From Candidatus Segatella violae (GTDB taxonomy: Bacteria; Bacteroidota; Bacteroidia; Bacteroidales; Bacteroidaceae), in NCBI GenBank assembly GCA_002440225.1, contig DJSH01000043.1, positions 49,605-86,541 on the forward strand: a stretch of DNA of 36,937 nt, written 5' to 3'. The notes below the pieces were generated by a model. The model made no database searches. It worked only from the letters and a program-made list of their open reading frames with translations, and was not told the DNA's origin. This document shows, piece by piece, positions 7,112 to 14,741 of this stretch. The position numbers were made by a program, and so were the translations under genes. The number at the start of each line of letters is the position of its first letter. Position 1 is the stretch's first letter.

Positions 7112-7600
7112 ATGAACGATAAGAGAGAATTTGATAGGTTGTTTCTGCAGTGGTATGAACCGCTCTTCCTCTTTGCCATGAAGTTTGTCAAGGATGAAGA
7201 AGTGGGCAAGGACATCGTGAATGATGCCTTTGAGTACCTATGGAAGAATTTTGCCGAGGTGGATGCTGCCACGGTGAAAACCTATTTGTTTACCATCGTT
7301 CGTACCAAGTGCATTGATTATTTGCGCAAGCAAACCCATCAAAACCAATATATTGCTTTTGTTTCGAAAATGAGCCAGGCTTATATTGATATAGACATGA
7401 ATGAACCAGACGAACGTTTGCTGAAGATCCGTTTAGCCATGCAGAAACTTACTCCTTATAACAGGATGATATTGCAGGAATGTTTTATTAATAACAAAAA
7501 GTACAAGGAGGTGGCAGAGGAATTGAGCGTCAGTGTAGCTGCCATTCATAAGAATATAGTGAAGGCCCTTCGTGTTATCCGAGAATATGTGGGAAATTAG
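7112..7600 (+). CDS. ECF sigma-70 factor (locus 1)
   Basis: This 162-aa protein is an extracytoplasmic-function sigma factor of the Bacteroidota SusCD-associated group. Region 2 (FDRLFLQWYEPLFLFAMKF, then DEEVGKDIVNDAFEYLW) and region 4 (LTPYNRMILQECFINNKKYKEVAEEL, with helix-turn-helix SVSVAAIHKNIVKAL) are present, with no region 3. The ATG at 7112 is preferred over in-frame TTG codons 12 nt upstream. The FecR-type anti-sigma gene follows after 29 nt and susC after that, so this factor probably drives susC transcription when FecR is signalled. Confidence 0.93.
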   Translation: MNDKREFDRLFLQWYEPLFLFAMKFVKDEEVGKDIVNDAFEYLWKNFAEVDAATVKTYLFTIVRTKCIDYLRKQTHQNQYIAFVSKMSQAYIDIDMNEPDERLLKIRLAMQKLTPYNRMILQECFINNKKYKEVAEELSVSVAAIHKNIVKALRVIREYVGN

Positions 7601-7629
7601 GGTAGCCTATTTGGAAGGTCAAACGTATA

Positions 7630-8688
7630 ATGAAAACAATGGACGAAAATATCACAATACAAGAAGAGGAAAAACTAGCCATGCAACTCATGGAGAGCTT
7701 TGACAATCCATCCGATGAAGACATAGCTTCTTTGGATGTGAATGGGTGTGCGCCTATGTGCAAGGATCTTATGGATATAGAAATGGCTATGAAATCAGGT
7801 GAGCATCTAGTTGATGCTAAGGAAATGTTGCAAGCTTTCCATGCAAAAAAGAGAAAAGCCTCGATTCGCCGTATGGTGATAGGATGGAGTGCTGTGGCTG
7901 CAATTTTAGCCGGAGTATTCTTTTTCTTGTTTGATAGCGGAGAGGAGGTCAAGACAGCGATTCCTTTGGCTAAGGTGGAGTACATCTATAAAGCAAATGA
8001 GCCTATATATAATAAGGTGGAAGAGAAGCAGGAAAAAACTGCTCAAGGGAATGTTTGCATAGTGGCGACTCGCCAGGCAGAAACTAAGTCGCTCGTTTTG
8101 CCTGATGGAACGGAAGTAACTCTGAATTCCGGCAGCCGCCTTACTTATCCTACTCATTTTGGTGGCGACAAGCGCATCGTCAAATTGTATGGTGAGGCTT
8201 TCTTCAAGGTCAAGAAAGATAGGCGACATCCATTTGTTGTTGAAAGTGGAAAACTCAATACGACAGTTCTTGGCACTCAGTTTGATGTGAAAAATTATGG
8301 GGCAGGTGCACCTGTCGTACTTTTAGTGGAAGGAAAAGTAATGTTGTCTGATTCCTTGGGGCAAAGTAATGTTGTGATGAAGCCTGGACAACGAGCAACG
8401 CTCAATGAACAAGGCGACATTTCGCTTACAGACCATGTAGATACCGAAAACTATTTGAGTTGGAAGGATGGCTATCAATATTATGACAATATTTCGCTCT
8501 ATGAGATGATGAACGAATTGGGAAGGTGGTATCATGTGGATGTTATCTGCAAGAATGCTTCTGCCATGAGCAACCGTGTCCATTTCTATGTTCCCAATCA
8601 ACAGCCGCTGGAGAAGACGGTCGAAATGATAAACAAGATGGATATTGCACATGTTACACTTGAGGGGAAACAGCTGGTGGTTCGCTAA
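7630..8688 (+). CDS. FecR-type anti-sigma factor (locus 1)
   Basis: This 352-aa inner-membrane protein has a cytoplasmic N-terminal part (1-76) that would bind the ECF sigma factor, one transmembrane helix (about 80-97, IGWSAVAAILAGVFFFLF) and a periplasmic FecR domain. The FecR core is recognisable by SLVLPDGTEVTLNSGSRLTYP, VKLYGEAFFKVKKDRRHPF and TTVLGTQFDV. A C-terminal segment resembling the STN fold (LYEMMNELGRWYHV to the end) would contact the signalling domain of SusC. It lies between its sigma factor and susC. Confidence 0.93.
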   Translation: MKTMDENITIQEEEKLAMQLMESFDNPSDEDIASLDVNGCAPMCKDLMDIEMAMKSGEHLVDAKEMLQAFHAKKRKASIRRMVIGWSAVAAILAGVFFFLFDSGEEVKTAIPLAKVEYIYKANEPIYNKVEEKQEKTAQGNVCIVATRQAETKSLVLPDGTEVTLNSGSRLTYPTHFGGDKRIVKLYGEAFFKVKKDRRHPFVVESGKLNTTVLGTQFDVKNYGAGAPVVLLVEGKVMLSDSLGQSNVVMKPGQRATLNEQGDISLTDHVDTENYLSWKDGYQYYDNISLYEMMNELGRWYHVDVICKNASAMSNRVHFYVPNQQPLEKTVEMINKMDIAHVTLEGKQLVVR

Positions 8689-8712
8689 TGAATTGAAAGT
8701 TTTTTAATATAA

Positions 8713-8742
8713 GGGTAACCATTTTCTCTGAATACACGTATA
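8713..8742 (+). promoter_or_regulatory. Candidate ECF promoter of susC (locus 1)
   Basis: A T-rich run is followed by GGGTAACC (8713-8720) and, about 17 nt further on, CGTATA (8737-8742). This resembles the general ECF pattern of a -35 with AAC and a -10 with CGT. It is 36 nt upstream of the susC ATG and no TAnnTTTG element is present in this gap, which fits control by the adjacent ECF factor. Assignment is by pattern only. Confidence 0.4.
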
Positions 8743-8778
8743 AGATGTAAATTAATTTAAAAACAAGAGTGTATTTAT

Positions 8779-11700
8779 ATGAGAAAGAGATTCTTTTTGC
8801 GTCTATGGGTGGCCTTTGTGCTACTTTGGCTTCCTATGGGTGTCGCCTTAGCTCAAACGAGTAAGAGTAAGGCTACCATTACGATGGCTTTTAAGAATGA
8901 GCCGTTGCCTTCTGTCTTCAAGCGATTGGAGAAAGTGAGTGACTACAAAGTGCTGTTTTCTTATCAAGATGTAGAACATTACAAGGCTACGGGTAGTGTG
9001 AAAAGCGCATCTATTGACAAAACGATGCAAACCATTATTGGGGCAGCCCCTTTGGTATACGAGGTTAATGGCAATTTTGTGAATGTAACCAAAGGCAAGG
9101 CTACTAAGGTTAAGCGTATGGTCAAAACAGTCAAGGGAACCGTTGTTTCTTCCAAGGATGGTTATCCTTTGATAGGAGCCGTGATTTATGTAGTTGGCAC
9201 CAATAATAAGGCGTTTGCTGATGAAAATGGTCATTTCGAACTGGATAATGTAGAAGATGGGCGGATTTTGAGAGTGGCTTATTTGGGATGTAAGTCCAAG
9301 ACTCTTTCTCCCAAGCCTCAGATGTCTATAGCCTTGGATGATGATGAGACTGCTATAGACGAGGTTGTTGTTACTGGTTATGGCAATACCGTCAAGGGCA
9401 ATTTTACCGGTGCAGCTAGCAATATCAAGGTGGACGACATCTTGATGGCAGGCGCTTCTACTATAGACCAGATGTTGCAAGGTCAGGTGCCTGGCATGTT
9501 GGTGCAGCAAGAGACCGGTATGGTGGGTGCTTCTTCTAAGATTCGAGTTAGAGGAACTTCTTCTCTCTTGGGAAGTCAGAACCCTGTGTGGGTGGTTGAT
9601 GGCGTAGTTCAGCGTGATCCGCAACCATTTAATTCAGAGGATAATACCACCTTCTCTGTAGATGCCGACGATATTACCAAATTGGCAGGTAATGCCATTT
9701 CTTGGCTGAATCCTAATGACATTGAGACCATTACCGTGTTGAAGGATGCTTCTGCTACAGCAATCTATGGCTCTGAGGCTGCCAATGGTGTTATTGTGAT
9801 TACTACCAAGAAGGCGCAGGCTGGTAAGGTTGCCGTCACTTATAGTGGTGATTTCTCTATTGGGCAGCGTCCGTCGTATGGTTTGTACGACCGCATGAAC
9901 TCAAATGAGATAATGCAGTTTTCCAAGGAAATGTATGAGGATAGAGTTTCCTACCCTTCCAATATTTTGAATGTAGGATATGCAGGTCTGCTGCATTCTT
10001 ACTTGAACAAGGAAATCTCCAAAGAAGAGTTTGATGCTGGATATACTCAGATGGCCAATCAGAATACTGACTGGTTTTCCGAGCTCTTCCGCAATTCTTT
10101 CAGCCATAAGCATACGGTCAGTGTAAGTGGTGGTTCCGAAAAAGTTCAGAATCGCACATCTATTGGTTACAACAATGAGCAGGGCGATGCCATCGGCAAT
10201 AGCTCTACCTTGTTTTCTGCCATTTCCAATTCTACCATCAATCTCTTCGACAAGAAGTTGATTGTTAATGTTAACTTGAAGGGCTCTACTCGTAAGGTTA
10301 AAGGATTTGCGTATGATGTCGATCCTTTCAAGTATGCTTACAGTACCAGTCGTGTCATCCCGATGTACAATGCAGACGGCTCGCTCTATTATCATGAGAG
10401 ATGGGCCAATGAGGAAAGTACAGTTACCAAGGGCAAGAAGAGCTATCTATATAATATCAAGAATGAAATAGCAAATACTGGCAGCGAGAGTAATACAAAG
10501 ATGTGGGGAGCCACTGTAGATTTGAAATGGAAGGTTGTGCCACATTTGGAGTATCAGGGCTTGCTGTCTTATACGTCCACTTCTACAGATACCAAGCAGT
10601 ATGCCACGGATCAGTCATTCTATGTTGCGGCGCTTAGAGGATATGATTATGGCGAGTTTACTAATTCTGATGCGGAAATAGGGTATTCTCGCTTACCTTT
10701 TGGTGGATTGTTGGAGACGGGATTGTCTGACATCTCTTCTTTGACAATACGCAATGCGCTTGTATACGATAATCTGTTTGCAGAGAAACACCGCCTTGTC
10801 GCTCAGGTGGGTATTGAGTCCAATGCGGTGAAAACAAAAGGAAATTCTATGGGACGTTATGGCTATCTGTATAATAGAGGCGAGACTTTCGCAAAGCTTC
10901 CTTTGACCTATTATGATCCTGTTATGGAAAAAACAGAAGACAATGACTTGGTGTATGGTTCTGCCGAGATTATCAACAAGGTGAGCAACAAACTGAGCGA
11001 ATATTTCTCTTTGGCTTATACTTTTGATGATAGATATGTGGTCAATTTCAATGGTCGTATGGATGCTTCCAATCGATTTGGCCAAGACCAGAATCATAAG
11101 TTTGAGCCTACATGGTCGGCTGGTGTCAAATGGAGAATGGCATCTGAAAAATGGATGCAAAAGCAAGATGTCATCAACAACTTCGACGTCTTTGCCTCCT
11201 TTGGTTATCAAGGAAATGCGGTGGAGTCGGTATCCCCTTTCTTGATTGCCAAGGATGGTGGTGTCAACGAATATTACAACGATTATATCTTGACGATCAA
11301 GTCGTTGCCATACGCCGACTTGGGTTGGGAAAAGACCAAAACCTATAATATAGGTCTTGACGCTGCATTCTTGAAAGGTCGCTTGAATTTCACATTCAAT
11401 TATTTCAAGAAGATTTCCGACGTCCTCTCTTCTCGCAATATTCCGATAGAGAATGGTATGGAGAACTCTATTGTGGATGGTGGAGAGATGACCAACTCGG
11501 GCTATGATTTTGTAATCACTGTGTTGCCTATCCGTACCAAGGACTTTACATGGCAGGTTTCGCTCAATACGAGTGTTACCAATAATGCGGTAAACAAGAA
11601 CCAGCGCATCAATACGCTCAGCGATTATCTGAATGGTTCGGCTGTAGTTGACGGCAAGCCTTTTTCTACCTTCTATTCTTATAAGTTTAAGGGATTGAAC

Positions 11701-12321
11701 CCTGAGGATGGTACTCCTATGTTCGAGAACATGGATGTAGAGAATGCTGAGACCCCTTTGGCTTATCTGGTGGAGTCGGGGAAGTATACTCCTGATTTCT
11801 CTGGCGGTCTCAATATGATGTTCAAGTATAAGAACTGGTCGCTCTATACTCTCTTCAGTGTGCAGTGGGGCGGACATTCCCGATTGCCAAACTTGTATGA
11901 TACGGCTTCCAACTATGGTATTCCTACGCCGGAGCAAAATGTATCCAAGGATTTGATGGATAGATGGCGCAAGCCTGGGGATGTGACATCCGTACCTTCA
12001 ATACCTACCGCCTCTGCATATATCACGTTGCCTAATACGGCCCAAGTGTCGAGCACAGAGGGAAGGCTGTATGAAATGTACAATAATTCGGATGTGAGAG
12101 TTGCGAACACAGATTTCATTAGATGTCGTTCCATCTCATTGTCTTATGATTTCGCATCTAAGATTCTCTCAGGCTTGGGCTTGTCGCGTCTCACCCTGAA
12201 AGGAAGCATGACCAATCCTTTCTTGTGGGCGAGGGATAAGAAATGGAAAGGTATTGACCCTGAGACTGGCAATTGGCCGACTCGTCGCATTACCTCGCTC
12301 TCTATTCAGGCTATGTTCTAA
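8779..12321 (+). CDS. SusC/RagA-family TonB-dependent transporter with STN domain (locus 1)
   Basis: This 1180-aa outer-membrane protein has a signal peptide (about 1-26), then an STN signalling domain (about 32-108, ATITMAFKNEPLPSVFKRLE). A carboxypeptidase-regulatory-like domain follows (about 115-195), then a TonB-box region and the typical SusC linker DEVVVTGYG. The plug domain (about 205-345) has SIDQMLQGQVPGM-like and ATAIYGSEAANGVIVITTKK segments, and a beta-barrel runs to a C-terminal aromatic residue (QAMF). It would import substrate delivered by the SusD lipoprotein 21 nt downstream, and the STN domain lets it signal to FecR. The peptidase-like genes downstream suggest peptides as substrate. 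Confidence 0.95.
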   Translation: MRKRFFLRLWVAFVLLWLPMGVALAQTSKSKATITMAFKNEPLPSVFKRLEKVSDYKVLFSYQDVEHYKATGSVKSASIDKTMQTIIGAAPLVYEVNGNFVNVTKGKATKVKRMVKTVKGTVVSSKDGYPLIGAVIYVVGTNNKAFADENGHFELDNVEDGRILRVAYLGCKSKTLSPKPQMSIALDDDETAIDEVVVTGYGNTVKGNFTGAASNIKVDDILMAGASTIDQMLQGQVPGMLVQQETGMVGASSKIRVRGTSSLLGSQNPVWVVDGVVQRDPQPFNSEDNTTFSVDADDITKLAGNAISWLNPNDIETITVLKDASATAIYGSEAANGVIVITTKKAQAGKVAVTYSGDFSIGQRPSYGLYDRMNSNEIMQFSKEMYEDRVSYPSNILNVGYAGLLHSYLNKEISKEEFDAGYTQMANQNTDWFSELFRNSFSHKHTVSVSGGSEKVQNRTSIGYNNEQGDAIGNSSTLFSAISNSTINLFDKKLIVNVNLKGSTRKVKGFAYDVDPFKYAYSTSRVIPMYNADGSLYYHERWANEESTVTKGKKSYLYNIKNEIANTGSESNTKMWGATVDLKWKVVPHLEYQGLLSYTSTSTDTKQYATDQSFYVAALRGYDYGEFTNSDAEIGYSRLPFGGLLETGLSDISSLTIRNALVYDNLFAEKHRLVAQVGIESNAVKTKGNSMGRYGYLYNRGETFAKLPLTYYDPVMEKTEDNDLVYGSAEIINKVSNKLSEYFSLAYTFDDRYVVNFNGRMDASNRFGQDQNHKFEPTWSAGVKWRMASEKWMQKQDVINNFDVFASFGYQGNAVESVSPFLIAKDGGVNEYYNDYILTIKSLPYADLGWEKTKTYNIGLDAAFLKGRLNFTFNYFKKISDVLSSRNIPIENGMENSIVDGGEMTNSGYDFVITVLPIRTKDFTWQVSLNTSVTNNAVNKNQRINTLSDYLNGSAVVDGKPFSTFYSYKFKGLNPEDGTPMFENMDVENAETPLAYLVESGKYTPDFSGGLNMMFKYKNWSLYTLFSVQWGGHSRLPNLYDTASNYGIPTPEQNVSKDLMDRWRKPGDVTSVPSIPTASAYITLPNTAQVSSTEGRLYEMYNNSDVRVANTDFIRCRSISLSYDFASKILSGLGLSRLTLKGSMTNPFLWARDKKWKGIDPETGNWPTRRITSLSIQAMF

Positions 12322-12342
12322 CGATTTTTAAAAAGGAAGAAA

Positions 12343-13758
12343 ATGATGTTTAGATATAAATCATATATATATGCATTGGCAGCTTTGCTGACCTTTGCCT
12401 CTTGTTCCGATTTCCTCAACGAAACTTCGCAAGACGAGGTTATAGTCAAGGATGTCAACGATTATAGTGAGTTGCTTTTGGGCTCAGGGTATCCTTCGCC
12501 AACCGATAAGCTCTATGCGCCATTATATCTGTTGGACGACGACTATATGCTCAATGAAAATAGCATGAGTGACGATGAGGATTATGCGAGTGCTTTGAGT
12601 GCTTATCCTTTCCATACATGGCAGTCTGACATGTGGCAGAATGCGAATATAGATAAATCGTATTATGGCGACATGTATGCCAAGACCTACGAGCTTATCA
12701 TGGGTGTGAATGCTGTCTTGGATGGCATTGATGAAGCCAATGGCGAAGCGAAATCCAAAGAGCTTGTCAAGGCTGAGGCTTTGGCCTTGAGGGGGTACTA
12801 TTATTATATGCTTGTCAACATCTTTGGCAAACCTTACAATGTTGACAAGGCATCTTTGGGGGTTCCACTGAAACTGACAGCCAACTTGGAGACCAATGGC
12901 ATTCCGAGAAGCACTGTGGAGCAGGTTTATCAACAGATTTTAGAGGATATGAATGCATCGGCTACGCTCTTTGCAAAATATCCTAAGAAGCGTGGCGATT
13001 TCAGGGTGAATCTTCCTTCGGTAGATATCTTGATGACAAGAGCCTATCTGCAGATGGAGGACTGGGATAATGTGGTCAAGGTGGCAAGCAATGCTATCGA
13101 GAACGGAAACCCTCTTACCAATTACGTCTCTTTGCCTGCCAAGTACAAGTCTTTCTCTACTTATGATTATTCCGAGGTAGAATGGCTTTACGGCAATGGT
13201 TATAGTATGTGCTCTTTGCCGGGCATGCGCCCTTCTACAGATTTGTGGGCGCAATATGCAGACAATGATACTCGCAAGAAACTTTGGTTTAATGCTTCGG
13301 GCAAGAACGTGAACGTGTTTAAGAAGCGTCTGTTATCCAAGCGTACTCCTACTAATGCCATCCGTATGTCTGAGGCTTGGTTGGCACGTGCCGAGGCTTA
13401 TGCGATGAAGGGGGATCTGGAAAAGGCCTCTGCCGATTTGAACCATCTGCGTGAGAATCGTTATACAGATTATTCGCCAGTGGAGTACAACAACCAAGAG
13501 GAGCTTGTATCTGAAATCAGAAAAGAGCGTCGCCTGGAACTTTGTTATGATGAAGTGCGCTGGTTTGATCTGCGCCGCTATGGGATGCCAAGTATTCAGC
13601 ATCTATATAAGGCTCGTAAGTCGGCCAATTGGGTCACTTATACATTGACAAAGAATGACCCACTCTACACGCTTCCGATTCCGAATGCCGACATTTTGCA
13701 GAATGGAAAGCTCGAACAGAATGAGTCTGCCAAGGCACCTGTACGCCAAGGAATGTAA
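12343..13758 (+). CDS. SusD/RagB-family surface lipoprotein (locus 1)
   Basis: This 471-aa lipoprotein has a lipobox FASC (Cys21) followed by SDFLNE, whose acidic residue fits the Bacteroidota surface-export signal. The RagB/SusD helical core is clear: AEALALRGYYYYMLVNIFG (about 146-164), the TPR-like helices, and the C-terminal EIRKERRLELCYDEVRWFDLRRYG block. It forms the substrate-capturing lid on its SusC partner. It lies 21 nt after susC and 22 nt before the next lipoprotein gene, so the three are co-transcribed. Confidence 0.95.
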   Translation: MMFRYKSYIYALAALLTFASCSDFLNETSQDEVIVKDVNDYSELLLGSGYPSPTDKLYAPLYLLDDDYMLNENSMSDDEDYASALSAYPFHTWQSDMWQNANIDKSYYGDMYAKTYELIMGVNAVLDGIDEANGEAKSKELVKAEALALRGYYYYMLVNIFGKPYNVDKASLGVPLKLTANLETNGIPRSTVEQVYQQILEDMNASATLFAKYPKKRGDFRVNLPSVDILMTRAYLQMEDWDNVVKVASNAIENGNPLTNYVSLPAKYKSFSTYDYSEVEWLYGNGYSMCSLPGMRPSTDLWAQYADNDTRKKLWFNASGKNVNVFKKRLLSKRTPTNAIRMSEAWLARAEAYAMKGDLEKASADLNHLRENRYTDYSPVEYNNQEELVSEIRKERRLELCYDEVRWFDLRRYGMPSIQHLYKARKSANWVTYTLTKNDPLYTLPIPNADILQNGKLEQNESAKAPVRQGM

Positions 13759-13780
13759 AACTATTAAAGTGAAGAAGAAA

Positions 13781-14692
13781 ATGAAAAAGTTAATTTGTTC
13801 TTTCGTATATATGGCTCTTGGCATGATGGCGCTCACATCGTGTGTAGACAATGATGATGACCTGGGCGACATCCAAGTACCTGATGTTGACTATGTATTG
13901 CCTCAGGGCAAGAACGCAGAGGCCGACCCAATTATCGTGTCGCTCTTTCAGAAGTATAATTCTTATTTCTTGTACGAGTTTACTGAGAAAGATTTCCAGT
14001 GGAGCCAAGTGAATACTAGTGCTGTGGGCGATGCTACTTATCGCTACGACCCTATTGCCCCAGAAAAGGTAAGCAAGCTTTTGGAAGCTATTCAGAAAGG
14101 ATGGTTAGATTTCTATACTGATGATTTCTTGAAGAAGGCCCTGCCTTATAGGGTGTTACTGGCTGAGAATGTGCAAATACAGGAACGGACATTTGACTGG
14201 GATACATGGGATTATGTACTTGCTTGGGTCAACAAGCCTTCTCGCCACATTGCCAACCAAATGGCCATCGGGAACATTGAGGAGGCTTGGGCGCAGATGA
14301 GTGCATCCGAGAAGCGTGCGTTCAAGTCGTATGTGCAGACCGACTTCTTGCTGCTTTGCATAGAGCAAGGCATCGTTTCCATTCCAGCTTCGTTCTATGC
14401 GGTAAGCGATTATCAGGTTAAGCTGGGGTGGAACTCAACTACAGAAAAAGCCAGGGACGCAGGTTTTGTTTACGACCCACAGGCAAAGTTGGAATGGAGC
14501 ATAGACGGAAACATAACCAAGAGTGCCGACATCAATGCTTTCGTGGCCTCACTGGTCTACCGCACAGACAAGGAGTGGGAGGGTGACCTGGCGTACGACT
14601 TTGTGAAGCGCAAGTATGATATACTGGTGTCTGCCTTTGAGTCTGCGGGCATAGATATCAAGCGTATTGGCAATGCAACATTCGAAGAATAG
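13781..14692 (+). CDS. Peptidase_Mx1-like lipoprotein without HExxH
   Basis: This 303-aa lipoprotein has a lipobox LTSC (Cys21) followed by VDNDDDLGD, an acidic stretch compatible with surface export. Its layout matches, as I recall it, the SusD-associated putative zinc-binding metallopeptidase family (PF15890). The matches are an N-terminal FLYEFTEKDFQW segment, a helix KVSKLLEAIQKGWLDFYTDDFL, then a strand PYRVLLAENV, and late W-x-EKARDAGFV, INAFVASLVYRTDKEW and RKYDILVSAFE blocks. Where active members have HEFAHILHQ, this protein reads TDFLLLCIEQ (from Thr187), so both zinc-binding histidines and the glutamate are missing. It is probably a binding or scaffold protein. The ATG at 13781 is chosen over an in-frame extension overlapping susD. 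Confidence 0.7.
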   Translation: MKKLICSFVYMALGMMALTSCVDNDDDLGDIQVPDVDYVLPQGKNAEADPIIVSLFQKYNSYFLYEFTEKDFQWSQVNTSAVGDATYRYDPIAPEKVSKLLEAIQKGWLDFYTDDFLKKALPYRVLLAENVQIQERTFDWDTWDYVLAWVNKPSRHIANQMAIGNIEEAWAQMSASEKRAFKSYVQTDFLLLCIEQGIVSIPASFYAVSDYQVKLGWNSTTEKARDAGFVYDPQAKLEWSIDGNITKSADINAFVASLVYRTDKEWEGDLAYDFVKRKYDILVSAFESAGIDIKRIGNATFEE

Positions 14693-14741
14693 TTACAGGT
14701 GCATATTATGTTCTAACAATCTTTTTATGTAGATATTAGTA

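Noticed and set aside
10693..11937. 414-codon minus-strand frame inside the first susC
   Set aside because: It is a shadow of the transporter gene; the peptide is rich in I, R and H with no recognisable motif.
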